Shown: positions 23,826 to 32,800 of the stretch, piece after piece
Numbering within the stretch: the first letter of the stretch is position 1
Layout of the letters: every line of letters starts with the position of its first letter
Source: DATARH01 sp035935235
Lineage (GTDB): Bacteria; Pseudomonadota; Alphaproteobacteria; ATCC43930; CGMCC-115725
Length of the DNA stretch: 35,620 nt
Assembly: GCA_035935235.1 (NCBI GenBank)
Contig: DASYXG010000465.1
Coordinates: 1-35,620, forward strand
Direction: 5' to 3'
Notes under the pieces: model-generated
Told to the model about the DNA's origin: nothing
What the model saw: only the letters and a program-made list of their open reading frames with translations
Databases searched by the model: none
Made by a program: the position numbers and the translations under genes

Positions 23826-24191
23826 ATGGACAGCCTGCTCGCCGAATATTTCCCGATCCTCGTCTTTCTCGCTATCGCTGGCGTGGTGGCGATGGCAATG
23901 ATCGCGGCATCCTTCATTCTGGCGCGGCAGCGCCCCGACTCCGAGAAATTGTCGCCATACGAATGCGGTTTCGAGCCGTTCGAAGACGCGCGGGTGCGTT
24001 TCGATGTGCGCTATTACCTAGTTGCCATTCTCTTCATCATCTTTGATCTCGAGGTCGCCTTCTTGTTTCCCTGGGCCGTGTCGCTTGGCGATATCGGAGT
24101 TTTCGGTTTCTGGTCGATGGTGGCGTTCCTTGGGGTGCTCACTGTTGGCTTTGCGTACGAGTGGATGAAAGGGGCGCTCGAATGGGAGTGA
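23826..24191 (+). CDS. nuoA: NADH-quinone oxidoreductase subunit A
   Basis: This 121-residue membrane subunit of complex I (ND3 homologue) has three hydrophobic helices: the first near residues 8-30, the second around YYLVAILFIIFDLEVAFLFP and the third around FWSMVAFLGVLTVGFAYEW. The conserved loop SEKLSPYECGFEPF containing the quinone-site cysteine is intact. The ATG has no strong ribosome-binding site. The 3' end overlaps nuoB by 10 bases, implying coupling. It is the first gene of the nuo operon and is preceded by tRNA-Asp. Confidence 0.96.
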   Translation: MDSLLAEYFPILVFLAIAGVVAMAMIAASFILARQRPDSEKLSPYECGFEPFEDARVRFDVRYYLVAILFIIFDLEVAFLFPWAVSLGDIGVFGFWSMVAFLGVLTVGFAYEWMKGALEWE

Positions 24192-24721
24192 TCACTCCTG
24201 GAAGCCCGGTTCCACCTGGCCATGAGCAGGATGTGCTGCTGCGCGCCGCGACCGAAGAGTTGCAAGATCGTGGGTTCATCGTCTCGTCGCTCGATGCGCT
24301 GGTAAACTGGGCCCGTAGCGGATCGCTATGGCCAATGACTTTTGGACTGGCGTGTTGCGCGGTCGAGATGATGCATACCGGCGCCAGTCGCTATGATCTC
24401 GACCGTTTCGGCGTCGTGTTCCGGCCGAGCCCGCGTCAGTCGGATGTGATGATCGTTGCCGGCACGCTCTGCAACAAGATGGCGCCGGCGTTACGCAAGG
24501 TTTACGACCAGATGGCCGAGCCGCGCTGGGTCATCTCGATGGGCTCCTGCGCCAATGGCGGCGGTTACTACCACTATTCCTATTCGGTCGTGCGCGGTTG
24601 CGATCGCATTGTTCCGGTTGACGTCTACGTCCCGGGCTGTCCACCGACCGCCGAAGCGCTACTCTACGGCGTGCTGCTCTTACAGAAAAAGATCAAGCGC
24701 ACCCGTAACTTCGTCCGTTGA
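24182..24721 (+). CDS. nuoB: NADH-quinone oxidoreductase subunit B
   Basis: This 179-residue peripheral-arm subunit holds iron-sulfur cluster N2, the last electron carrier before quinone. The four ligand cysteines are visible in GLACCAVEMM, GSCANGGGYY and PGCPPTAEAL. The start is the ATG at 24182, inside the end of nuoA, with AAAGGGG upstream; a longer reading from 24161 adds residues unlike the family. The N-terminal segment includes the amphipathic helix region LVNWARSGSLWPMTFGLAC that contacts the membrane arm. The stop is 9 bases before nuoC. Confidence 0.97.
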   Translation: MGVITPGSPVPPGHEQDVLLRAATEELQDRGFIVSSLDALVNWARSGSLWPMTFGLACCAVEMMHTGASRYDLDRFGVVFRPSPRQSDVMIVAGTLCNKMAPALRKVYDQMAEPRWVISMGSCANGGGYYHYSYSVVRGCDRIVPVDVYVPGCPPTAEALLYGVLLLQKKIKRTRNFVR

Positions 24722-24730
24722 GCTACAGCG

Positions 24731-25375
24731 ATGGACGAGAAACTTGTTGCCCTTGCCGAACATCTCGCCGCGTCGCTACCCGGGGTCGTGCAGGACTATG
24801 CCATCCATTACGGAGAACTCAGTGTCACCATCCCGCGGGAGTCTATTATCGAGGTGCTGGCCTTCTTGCGAGACGACCCGCAGTGCCGGTTTAGTGCGCT
24901 CTGCGACATTTGCGGCGTCGACTATCCCGACCGGCCGCTGCGCTTTGAGGTCGTTTATAATCTCTTGAGCATGAGCCAGAATCTGCGCATCCGGGTGAAG
25001 CTAGAGACGGACGAAGAGCAGGCCGTGCCATCCGCGGTCGGCGTGTTCAGCGCCGCTGGCTGGTGGGAGCGCGAGGCATGGGATTTGTTCGGGGTCTATT
25101 TCAGCGACCACCCCGATTTGCGCCGCATTCTTACCGACTATGGATTTGACGGGCATCCGCTGCGCAAGGATTTTCCGCTCACTGGCTATGTCGAGCTGCG
25201 ATATGACGAAGACCAGAAGCGCGTCGTCTACGAGCCAGTGAAACTGAAACAGGAGTTCCGTAGTTTCGACTTCCTGTCACCCTGGGAAGGGATGGACAGC
25301 ATTCTGCCTGGCGACGAGAAGGCGAGCGGCCCAGATGGGACTGACGCGGCCGAAAAGGACTTGAAGGCGCCATGA
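24731..25375 (+). CDS. nuoC: NADH-quinone oxidoreductase subunit C
   Basis: This 214-residue peripheral subunit (30 kDa homologue) has the signature ERExWDLFGVYFxxHPDLRRIL, seen here as EREAWDLFGVYFSDHPDLRR, followed by LTDYGFDGHPLRKDFPLTGY. It has no cofactor and joins NuoB and NuoD in the connecting fragment. It is separate from NuoD, unlike the NuoCD fusion of enterobacteria. Its stop overlaps the nuoD start (ATGA). The acidic tail (DEKASGPDGTDAAEKDLK) looks flexible. Confidence 0.96.
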   Translation: MDEKLVALAEHLAASLPGVVQDYAIHYGELSVTIPRESIIEVLAFLRDDPQCRFSALCDICGVDYPDRPLRFEVVYNLLSMSQNLRIRVKLETDEEQAVPSAVGVFSAAGWWEREAWDLFGVYFSDHPDLRRILTDYGFDGHPLRKDFPLTGYVELRYDEDQKRVVYEPVKLKQEFRSFDFLSPWEGMDSILPGDEKASGPDGTDAAEKDLKAP

Positions 25376-26598
25376 GCGACCCGTCGATCTCGGAAATCGG
25401 CGCCGCCGGCGAGGATTTGGCGGGCGCTCCGCATATCCGCAATTTCACGATGAATTTTGGGCCGCAGCATCCCGCCGCGCATGGTGTCATGCGGATGGTG
25501 CTGGAGCTCGATGGCGAGGTTATCGAGCGCGCCGACCCGCATATTGGCTTGCTGCATCGCGGCACCGAGAAGTTGATCGAATACAAGACCTATCTCCAGG
25601 CAATCCCCTATTTCGACCGGCTCGATTACGTCTCGCCAATGTGCCAGGAGCACGCCTTTGCCCTGGCGGTCGAAAAGCTGATGGGAATCGAGCCGCCGCC
25701 GCGCGCCAAATTTATTCGCGTCCTGTTCGCCGAAATCACCCGCATCCTCAATCATTTGCTGAATGTCTGCGCATTCGGGCTCGACCTCGGTGCGATCACC
25801 CCGTTCCTCTGGGGGTTTGAGGAGCGCGAGCGGCTGATGGAGTTCTATGAGCGCGCCTCCGGCGCGCGGCTTCATGCCAATTACTTCCGGCCGGGCGGTG
25901 TCCATATGGATCTGCCGCCGCGCCTCGTCGACGACATCCTCGCCTTCTGCGAGGCCTTCCCGAAAACGGTCGACGACATCGAAGCCTTGCTGACTGATAA
26001 CCGCATCTTCCGTCGGCGCACGGTCGATATCGGCATCATCAGTGCCGCCGACGCGGCAGATTGGGGGCTCAGCGGCCCGATGCTACGCGCTTCCGGCGTG
26101 CCCTGGGATCTGCGGCGGGCCCAGCCTTACGATGCCTATGGCCAGATCGAGTTTGACGTGCCGATCGGAAAAAACGGCGACTGCTTTGACCGCTACTTGG
26201 TGCGTATCGAAGAGATGCGGCAATCGCTCTGCATTATCAAGCAGGTGCTGGAAAAGCTGCCGGTCGGCCCGATCAAGACCGAGGATCGAAAGGTCGCACC
26301 ACCGCCACGCGCGGTTATGAAGCAGTCGATGGAAGCCCTCATCCACCACTTCAAACTCTATACCGAGGGCTATCACGTTCCGGCGGGCGAGACCTACACG
26401 GCGGTGGAGGCGCCGAAAGGCGAGTTCGGCGTTTTCCTCGTCGCCGACGGCACCAACCGGCCCTATCGCTGCAAGATCCGCGCGCCGGGGTTTGCCTTTC
26501 TGCAGGCGACCGAATTTATGAGCAAAGGCCATATGCTGGCCGATCTGGTCGCGATTGTTGGCTCGATGGACATTGTCTTCGGCGAGATCGACCGATGA
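25372..26598 (+). CDS. nuoD: NADH-quinone oxidoreductase subunit D
   Basis: This 408-residue 49-kDa homologue is related to the large subunit of NiFe hydrogenases and forms the quinone pocket with NuoB. Visible landmarks are FTMNFGPQHPAAHGVMRMVL near the N-terminus with the His-containing quinone loop, HIGLLHRGTEKLIEYKTYLQ, YFDRLDYVS, HANYFRPGGVHMDLP, and the C-terminal GDIDIVFGEIDR-like ending (GSMDIVFGEIDR). The length is normal. It overlaps nuoC and nuoE by four bases each (ATGA). Confidence 0.97.
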   Translation: MSDPSISEIGAAGEDLAGAPHIRNFTMNFGPQHPAAHGVMRMVLELDGEVIERADPHIGLLHRGTEKLIEYKTYLQAIPYFDRLDYVSPMCQEHAFALAVEKLMGIEPPPRAKFIRVLFAEITRILNHLLNVCAFGLDLGAITPFLWGFEERERLMEFYERASGARLHANYFRPGGVHMDLPPRLVDDILAFCEAFPKTVDDIEALLTDNRIFRRRTVDIGIISAADAADWGLSGPMLRASGVPWDLRRAQPYDAYGQIEFDVPIGKNGDCFDRYLVRIEEMRQSLCIIKQVLEKLPVGPIKTEDRKVAPPPRAVMKQSMEALIHHFKLYTEGYHVPAGETYTAVEAPKGEFGVFLVADGTNRPYRCKIRAPGFAFLQATEFMSKGHMLADLVAIVGSMDIVFGEIDR

Positions 26599-27254
26599 GC
26601 CTCCACATCGAAGGGCCGCCGTTCGAGCAACCGATGAGTTTCGAATTCACCGCGGAGAATCTCGAAAAAGCCAGATATCACATCGCCAAATACCCGCCGG
26701 GTAGGCAGGCCAGTGCAGTGCTGCCCCTGCTCGACCTCGCTCAGCGGCAGAGCGGCAATTGGCTACCGAAAGCGGCGATGGACTATGTCGGCGAAGTGCT
26801 CGACATGGCGCCGATCCGTGTCTACGAGGTCGCGACCTTCTACACGATGTTCAACCTCCGACCTGTGGGACGCTGGTTTCTCCAGGCCTGTACGACGACG
26901 CCGTGCTGGCTGCGTGGCTCCGAGGAGGTCCTCGCGGCCTGCAAGAAAAAGCTCGGTATCACGCCGGGCCACACCAGCGTGGACGAACAGTTTACGCTGG
27001 TTGAAGTGGAATGCCTCGGCGCTTGCGTTAACGCGCCGATCCTCCAGGTCAATGACGATTTCTATGAAGACCTCAACGGAGCCTCGACCGAAGCGCTGCT
27101 CGACGCGCTCGCCGCCGGGAAGCCGCCGACAATCGGCTCGGTGAAGGGCCGCCAGGGCTCGATGTCGGAGGCGGGACAGACGACGTTGACTGAACTCGTG
27201 GCGGCACAGAAGCCCGCCAGGACAAGTACCAGGAAGGCCAAGGATGCTGGCTGA
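26595..27254 (+). CDS. nuoE: NADH-quinone oxidoreductase subunit E
   Basis: This 219-residue 24-kDa homologue carries the 2Fe-2S cluster N1a. Ligand cysteines are in QACTTTPCWLRG and VECLGACVNAP, and the EVATFYTMFNLRPVGR stretch is typical. The C-terminal 45 residues (after AAGKPPTIGS) form a variable, Lys/Ala/Thr-rich tail. The start overlaps the nuoD stop and the end overlaps nuoF by 11 bases. It is part of the NADH-oxidising module with NuoF and NuoG. Confidence 0.96.
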   Translation: MSLHIEGPPFEQPMSFEFTAENLEKARYHIAKYPPGRQASAVLPLLDLAQRQSGNWLPKAAMDYVGEVLDMAPIRVYEVATFYTMFNLRPVGRWFLQACTTTPCWLRGSEEVLAACKKKLGITPGHTSVDEQFTLVEVECLGACVNAPILQVNDDFYEDLNGASTEALLDALAAGKPPTIGSVKGRQGSMSEAGQTTLTELVAAQKPARTSTRKAKDAG

Positions 27255-28533
27255 TAAAGATCGCATCTTCACCAACCTTTACGGCCAGGGTGACTGGCAC
27301 ATCGAGGGTGCAAAAAGCCGTGGCGCCTGGGACGGCACCAAGGAGATCATCCTCAAGGGCCGGGACTGGATCGTCCAGGAGATCAAGGATTCTGGCTTGC
27401 GTGGCCGTGGCGGTGCCGGGTTTCCAACCGGGCTCAAATGGTCGTTCATGCCAAAGGAGAGCGACCGGCCCTGCTACCTCGTCGTCAATGCCGATGAGAG
27501 CGAACCGGGCACCTGCAAGGACCGCGATATCCTCCGATGGGATCCGCACAAGCTGGTCGAGGGTTGCCTTCTAGCCGGGGTTGGGATGGGGTGTCAGGCC
27601 GGCTACATCTATATCCGCGGTGAATTTTATAACGAGGCGCGACACCTCCAGACGGCGATCGAGGAAGCCTACGACGCCGGGTATCTCGGCAAGAACGCCT
27701 GCGGCTCGGGATACGATTTCGAGCTCTACCTGCATCGCGGCGCCGGCGCTTATATCTGCGGCGAAGAAACGGGCCTCCTGGAAAGCCTTGAGGGGCGCAA
27801 GGGTCAACCGCGTCTCAAACCGCCATTCCCGGCCGCGGTCGGACTCTATGGCTGCCCGTCGACGGTCAACAATGTCGAGACCATCGCGGTTGCCCCCGAT
27901 ATCCTGAAGCGGGGCGCGAAGTGGTTCGCCGGCATCGGTCGCGAACGCAACACCGGAACGAAAATCTTCTGCATTTCCGGGCATGTGAACGCGCCATGCA
28001 ATGTCGAAGAAGCGATGTCGATCCCGATGCGGGAATTGATCGAGCGTCATGCCGGCGGGGTGCGCGGTGGCTGGGATAATCTCCTCGCGGTGATCCCCGG
28101 AGGCTCCTCCACTCCCTGCCTGCCGGCCTCGACGTGTGGCGAAGTGCTGATGGATTTCGACAGCCTTGCCGCGCAGAGGTCGGGGCTTGGAACGGCGGCG
28201 CTCATCGTCATGGACAAGTCGACCGATATCGTCCGCGCGATCGCCCGCCTCTCGGCCTTCTACAAGCATGAGAGCTGTGGCCAGTGCACCCCCTGCCGCG
28301 AAGGCCTCGGCTGGGTCTGGCGCGTTATGGAGCGCATGGTCAAGGGCGACGCGACGGTCGAGGAGCTCGACATGCTCCAGGAGATCACGACCGAGATCGA
28401 AGGTCACACGATCTGCGCACTGGCCGACGGGGCAGTGTGGCCGGTTCAAGGACTTATCCGCCACTTCAAGCCCGAAATGCAGCGCCGCATCGCCGAATAC
28501 CGCGCGGTCGCCTCGCGCCAGGCCGCGGAGTAG
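27244..28533 (+). CDS. nuoF: NADH-quinone oxidoreductase subunit F
   Basis: This 429-residue subunit binds NADH, FMN and 4Fe-4S cluster N3, and is where electrons enter complex I. The NADH-binding GLRGRGGAGFPTGLKW lies near 52-67, the FMN region is ADESEPGTCKDRDIL, and ICGEETGLLESLEGRKGQPR has Gly where Ala is usual (GEETALLES), a mild change. The N3 ligands are in ESCGQCTPCREG plus a later cysteine in HTICALADG. The start overlaps the end of nuoE by 11 bases; nuoG starts 3 bases after the stop. Confidence 0.97.
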   Translation: MLADKDRIFTNLYGQGDWHIEGAKSRGAWDGTKEIILKGRDWIVQEIKDSGLRGRGGAGFPTGLKWSFMPKESDRPCYLVVNADESEPGTCKDRDILRWDPHKLVEGCLLAGVGMGCQAGYIYIRGEFYNEARHLQTAIEEAYDAGYLGKNACGSGYDFELYLHRGAGAYICGEETGLLESLEGRKGQPRLKPPFPAAVGLYGCPSTVNNVETIAVAPDILKRGAKWFAGIGRERNTGTKIFCISGHVNAPCNVEEAMSIPMRELIERHAGGVRGGWDNLLAVIPGGSSTPCLPASTCGEVLMDFDSLAAQRSGLGTAALIVMDKSTDIVRAIARLSAFYKHESCGQCTPCREGLGWVWRVMERMVKGDATVEELDMLQEITTEIEGHTICALADGAVWPVQGLIRHFKPEMQRRIAEYRAVASRQAAE

Positions 28534-28536
28534 CAG

Positions 28537-30597
28537 ATGCCCAAGCTCACGATCGACGGCCAGGAAGTCGAGGTGCCTGGCGGCACAACGGTGCTCCAGG
28601 CGTGTCAGAGCATCGGTGTCGAGATTTCCCATTTTTGCTTCCACGAGCGGCTCGCCATAGCCGGCAATTGCCGCATGTGCCTGGTCGAGCAGGAGCGCGC
28701 GCCAAAGCCGATCGCCTCCTGTGCAATGCCCGTCGCCGACGGCATGGTCATCCATACCCAGTCGGAAAGGGCCAAGAAGGCCCGTCACGGCGTCATGGAA
28801 ATGCTGCTGATCAACCACCCGCTCGATTGCCCGATCTGCGATCAGGGCGGGGAATGCGACCTGCAGGACCAGGCGATGGCCTACGGTTTCGACCGCGGCC
28901 GCTACCAGGAGAGCAAGCGCGCAGTCGAGGACAAGGATTTTGGGCCGCTGGTCGCTACCAGCATGACCCGCTGCATCCATTGCACGCGGTGCATCCGCTT
29001 TCTTACCGACGTCGCTGGGGTTGAGGAGTTGGGTGCAACCGGGCGCGGCGAGGATATGGAGATCGGCACCTATATCGAGCGTGCCCTGGGCTCTGAACTC
29101 AGCGGCAACATCATCGATTTGTGCCCCGTCGGCGCACTGACCTCGAAGCCCTATGCGTTCAACGCGCGACCTTGGGAATTACACAAGACCGAGAGCATCG
29201 ACGTGCTTGACGCGGTCGGCAGCAATATCCGCGTCGATGCCCGCGATGCGCGCATCTTGCGGGTGCTGCCGCGGCTGAATGAGACGGTCAATGAGGAATG
29301 GATTTCCGACAAGACGCGATTCGCGGTCGATGGGTTGGTGAGGCGGCGGCTCGACCGGCCCTATATCCGGCGCGGCGGCAAGCTGGTCGAGGCCGAGTGG
29401 GGCGAGGCCTTGGATTTGGTTGCCGAGCGCCTCAAGTCGACCCCGGGCGAGCGGATTGCGGCGATCGCCGGTGATCTTTGCGACGTCGAGGCGATGTACT
29501 CGCTGAAAACCTTGCTAAGCGGACTCGGTTCGACGAGCCTCGATTGCCGACAGGACGGCGCCAAGCTCGATGCGAGTTGCCGCGCCGGCTATTTGTTCAA
29601 CACGACGATCTCCGGGATCGAGCAAGCAGATGCCGTTCTGCTGGTCGGTAGCAATCCCCGCTGGGAAGCCCCCATCGTCAACGCGCGGCTGCGCAAACGC
29701 TATCTCCAGGGCGGGTTCAAGCTCGCTGCCATCGGGCCGACGCTCGATTTGACCTTCCCTGTTGAGGTACTGGGTGAGGGTGGCGAGACCCTGACCTCGC
29801 TCGGCAATCACGCGTTTGCCGAAAAGCTTCGCGGCGCGAAGGCACCGATGCTGATTTTGGGGCAGGGCGCGCTCGCCCGCTCGGACGGCGCGCAGGTGCT
29901 CGGCGCGGCGCGGGCGCTGGCCGAGAGCCTCGGCATGATCCGCGACGATTGGAATGGCTTCAATGTGCTGCACCGCGCGGCGGCGCGGGTCGGCGGCCTC
30001 GATCTCGGCTTCCTGCCGGGGCCTGGCGGACGCGACGTCGCCGGGATAATCACCGGCTGTGCCTCGGGCGATATCAGCGTCCTCTATCTGCTCGGCGCTG
30101 ACGAGCTCGATCTTACGAATTCCGGCTCCGCCTTCGTGGTCTACCAGGGCCACCATGGTGACCGCGGCGCGGCGTGCGCGGACGTGGTGCTGCCCGGCGC
30201 CGCCTACACCGAAAAGGATGCCACCTATGTGAATACCGAAGGCCGGGCACAGCTCGGTCGCCGCGCGGTTTTTCCGCCGGGAGCGGCACGTGAAGACTGG
30301 ACCATTTTGCGGGCATTGTCGGGTGCGCTCGGCAAGCCGCTGCCATTCGACTCATTGCGCGATCTGCGTCAACAAATGCGTGCCGCACACCCGACGTTGG
30401 GCGAGATCGACATGACCGCGAAGGCGACATGGGGCGCTTTCGGCACGGTCGGCCCGATCGCGGCGACAGCGTTTGCCTATCCGATCGCCGACTTCTACAA
30501 GACCGACCCGATCAGCCGCGCCAGCCCGACAATGGTCGAATGCAGCGGACTCTTCGGGGCTGGCGCTGGCGCGAGGCGGACCGGCACGCATGGGTGA
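28537..30597 (+). CDS. nuoG: NADH-quinone oxidoreductase subunit G
   Basis: This 686-residue 75-kDa homologue has an N-terminal ferredoxin-like domain with 2Fe-2S ligands (CFHE, CRMCLVE region about 35-50), the His-containing 4Fe-4S site (HPLDCPICDQGGECDLQDQ), a 4Fe-4S site CIHCTRCIRF, and a large C-terminal molybdopterin-oxidoreductase-like domain without cofactor. The length suits the alphaproteobacterial/mitochondrial form rather than the longer 900-residue E. coli form. GGAG precedes the ATG, and the end overlaps nuoH by 8 bases. Confidence 0.97.
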   Translation: MPKLTIDGQEVEVPGGTTVLQACQSIGVEISHFCFHERLAIAGNCRMCLVEQERAPKPIASCAMPVADGMVIHTQSERAKKARHGVMEMLLINHPLDCPICDQGGECDLQDQAMAYGFDRGRYQESKRAVEDKDFGPLVATSMTRCIHCTRCIRFLTDVAGVEELGATGRGEDMEIGTYIERALGSELSGNIIDLCPVGALTSKPYAFNARPWELHKTESIDVLDAVGSNIRVDARDARILRVLPRLNETVNEEWISDKTRFAVDGLVRRRLDRPYIRRGGKLVEAEWGEALDLVAERLKSTPGERIAAIAGDLCDVEAMYSLKTLLSGLGSTSLDCRQDGAKLDASCRAGYLFNTTISGIEQADAVLLVGSNPRWEAPIVNARLRKRYLQGGFKLAAIGPTLDLTFPVEVLGEGGETLTSLGNHAFAEKLRGAKAPMLILGQGALARSDGAQVLGAARALAESLGMIRDDWNGFNVLHRAAARVGGLDLGFLPGPGGRDVAGIITGCASGDISVLYLLGADELDLTNSGSAFVVYQGHHGDRGAACADVVLPGAAYTEKDATYVNTEGRAQLGRRAVFPPGAAREDWTILRALSGALGKPLPFDSLRDLRQQMRAAHPTLGEIDMTAKATWGAFGTVGPIAATAFAYPIADFYKTDPISRASPTMVECSGLFGAGAGARRTGTHG

Positions 30598-31624
30598 TTT
30601 TCTCCGGCTCTACGCGCTACCGACGGCGGTTCTCGTCGCGGAGATCCTGGCGATCATCCTGCCGCTGCTGCTGGCGATCGCCTACTACACCTACGCCGAG
30701 CGCAAGGTGCTGGCGGCGTCTCAGCTGCGCAAGGGTCCCAACGTCGTCGGCCCCTTCGGGCTCTTTCAGCCGCTCGCCGATGGGCTGAAATTGCTGATGA
30801 AAGAGACCGTGGTGCCGAGCGGCGCCAATCGTATCGTTTTCGTCGCTGCGCCGATGATCACATTCACCCTGGCGCTCGTCGCCTGGGCAGTGATTCCGTT
30901 CGATGTCGGGGTGGTCATCTCCAACATCAATGTCGGCATCCTCTACCTCTTTGCGATCAGCTCGCTATCGGTCTACGGCATCATCATGGCGGGTTGGGCA
31001 TCGAATTCGCGATACGCGTTCCTAGGTGCGCTGCGCTCCGCGGCCCAGATGGTGTCTTACGAGGTCTCGATCGGCTTTGTCCTGGTGACGGTGCTGCTTT
31101 GCGCTGGGTCGCTGAACTTGACTGCGATTGTGGAGGCGCAGAGCCATCTATGGCTGGGATTTATCCCTGGCTGGTTTGTCATTCCGCTGTTGCCGATGTT
31201 TATCGTGTTCTTTGTCTCGGGCCTGGCCGAGACAAACCGGCCGCCATTCGACATGCCCGAAGATGAAGCGACACTGGTGGCCGGCTATTTCGTCGAATAT
31301 TCGGCGATGAGCTTTGGGCTCTTCTTCCTTGGCGAATACGGCAACATGATCCTGATGAGCGCAATGACCAGCATCCTATTCTTGGGAGGTTGGCTGTCGC
31401 CCATACCCCTTGAGCCGTTCACCTGGTTGCCGGGTTGGTTTTGGCTACTTACCAAAATTGCTTTCGTCATGTTCTGCTTTTTGTGGGTGCGCGCGACGTT
31501 CCCGCGCTTTCGCTACGACCAGCTGATGCGGCTCGGGTGGAAGGTATTCCTGCCGTTGTCGCTGTTCTGGCTGGTGCTGACTGCGGGCCTTCTGACCGCG
31601 TTCGGCTGGGTCCCGAGTCATTGA
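30590..31624 (+). CDS. nuoH: NADH-quinone oxidoreductase subunit H
   Basis: This 344-residue membrane subunit (ND1 homologue) has about eight helices and forms the entry to the quinone channel. Signature stretches are YAERKVLAASQLRKGPNVVG, PLADGLKLLMKE, the acidic loop ETNRPPFDMPEDEATLVAGY (about 214-233) and the C-terminal RATFPRFRYDQLMRLGWKV. The start is the ATG at 30590 inside the end of nuoG; the upstream open frame reads as nuoG in another phase. A 70-base gap to nuoI follows, the largest inside the operon, and it contains a candidate promoter. Confidence 0.97.
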   Translation: MGDFLRLYALPTAVLVAEILAIILPLLLAIAYYTYAERKVLAASQLRKGPNVVGPFGLFQPLADGLKLLMKETVVPSGANRIVFVAAPMITFTLALVAWAVIPFDVGVVISNINVGILYLFAISSLSVYGIIMAGWASNSRYAFLGALRSAAQMVSYEVSIGFVLVTVLLCAGSLNLTAIVEAQSHLWLGFIPGWFVIPLLPMFIVFFVSGLAETNRPPFDMPEDEATLVAGYFVEYSAMSFGLFFLGEYGNMILMSAMTSILFLGGWLSPIPLEPFTWLPGWFWLLTKIAFVMFCFLWVRATFPRFRYDQLMRLGWKVFLPLSLFWLVLTAGLLTAFGWVPSH

Positions 31625-31648
31625 ACGACTCACTCGCCTTAGGGCGCG

Positions 31649-31676
31649 TTGACAGGGGGAGGCGCGGCTCTATGGT
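31649..31676 (+). promoter_or_regulatory. Candidate internal promoter between nuoH and nuoI
   Basis: A perfect TTGACA (31649-31654), 16 bases, then TATGGT (31671-31676), in the only sizeable gap of the operon. Transcription would begin close to 31683, leaving a leader of about 12 bases before the nuoI ATG that includes little more than the ribosome-binding site. Confidence 0.4.
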
Positions 31677-31694
31677 GACGCTGAGGTATTGCCG

Positions 31695-32183
31695 ATGAAT
31701 TTCCTGGCGCGCAGCGCGCGCGGCCTGTTGTTGACCGAGCTGATTTCGGGCATGGCGCTGACCTTGCGCTACATGTTCAAGCAGCCGGTCACGGTCAACT
31801 ACCCCTATGAAAAGGGCCCGCTCAGCTCGCGCTTTCGCGGCGAGCACGCATTGCGCCGCTATCCGAATGGCGAGGAGCGCTGCATCGCCTGCAAATTGTG
31901 CGAGGCGATCTGCCCGGCGCTGGCGATCACCATCGAGGCCGAGCCGCGTGAGGACGGCAGCCGCCGTACGACCCGCTACGATATCGACATGACCAAGTGC
32001 ATCTATTGCGGCTACTGCCAGGAGGCCTGCCCGGTCGATGCGATCGTCGAGGGGCCAAATTTCGAATTCGCCGCCGAGACCCGAGAGGAGCTTTTCTACG
32101 ACAAGGACAAGCTGTTGGCGAACGGCGACCGCTGGGAAGCGGAGATCGCCAGGAGCTTGTCGATCGAGGCGCCGTACCGGTGA
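31695..32183 (+). CDS. nuoI: NADH-quinone oxidoreductase subunit I
   Basis: This 162-residue TYKY-type subunit carries the two 4Fe-4S clusters N6a and N6b in an 8-iron ferredoxin fold, with ligand motifs CIACKLCEAICP and CIYCGYCQEACP. The N-terminal amphipathic segment (LLLTELISGMALTLRYMFKQ) docks on the membrane arm. The start is the ATG at 31695 with TGAGG 8 bases upstream, preferred to a TTG two codons earlier. The stop overlaps the GTG start of nuoJ (GTGA). Confidence 0.97.
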   Translation: MNFLARSARGLLLTELISGMALTLRYMFKQPVTVNYPYEKGPLSSRFRGEHALRRYPNGEERCIACKLCEAICPALAITIEAEPREDGSRRTTRYDIDMTKCIYCGYCQEACPVDAIVEGPNFEFAAETREELFYDKDKLLANGDRWEAEIARSLSIEAPYR

Positions 32184-32800
32184 TCCTTTCCGCGATCATG
32201 TTTTACCTGTTTGCCGCGGTTGCCATCGCCTCGGGCGTGATGGTCGTATCGGCGCGCAACCCGGTACATTCGGTGTTGTTCCTGATCCTCGCCTTCTTCA
32301 ACGCGGCCGGCCTCTTCTTGCTCATGGGCGCCGAATTCCTGGCGATGATACTGGTCATCGTCTATGTCGGCGCGGTCGCCGTGTTGTTCCTCTTTGTCGT
32401 CATGATGCTCGACATCGATTTCGCGCAGCTGCGCAAGGGCGCAGTCAAATATCTACCCATTGGCGCGCTGGTCGGTTTCATTCTGCTCGCCGAACTGGTG
32501 CTAGTGTTCGGCAGCTGGGCAATCGCCCCGAATGTGGCGACCCTCGCGGCGGCGCCGACGCCCTCGGGCGCAGCAATGACCAACACTCGCGCGCTCGGTA
32601 ATCTGCTCTACACCCGTTACATCTTTGGGTTCCAGGCCGCCGGAATGATCCTCCTGGTAGCGATGATCGGCGCCATCGTGCTGACGCTACGGCAGCGCGC
32701 TGACACAAGGCGCCAATCCATCTCCGCGCAGCTTTCGCGCCAACGCGCCGAGACCCTCGAGGTCGTCAAGGTGCCGATCGGGCAAGGGGTTGCGGACTGA
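32180..32800 (+). CDS. nuoJ: NADH-quinone oxidoreductase subunit J
   Basis: This 206-residue membrane subunit (ND6 homologue) has five helices. The conserved RNPVHSVLFLILAFFNAAGL and EFLAMILVIVYVGAVAVLFL followed by FVVMMLDID are the helix pair with the pi-bulge seen in complex I structures. The start is taken as the GTG at 32180 overlapping the nuoI stop; an ATG at 32198 (MFYLFAAVA) is an alternative. The C-terminus is a charged cytoplasmic tail. Its stop overlaps the nuoK start by one base (TGATG). Confidence 0.95.
   Translation: MILSAIMFYLFAAVAIASGVMVVSARNPVHSVLFLILAFFNAAGLFLLMGAEFLAMILVIVYVGAVAVLFLFVVMMLDIDFAQLRKGAVKYLPIGALVGFILLAELVLVFGSWAIAPNVATLAAAPTPSGAAMTNTRALGNLLYTRYIFGFQAAGMILLVAMIGAIVLTLRQRADTRRQSISAQLSRQRAETLEVVKVPIGQGVAD

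Noticed and set aside
27571..28980. Long antisense open frame (469 codons) across nuoF and nuoG
   Set aside because: It is opposite two well-supported complex I genes, with no recognisable domain and no start signal. It is a GC-driven shadow.
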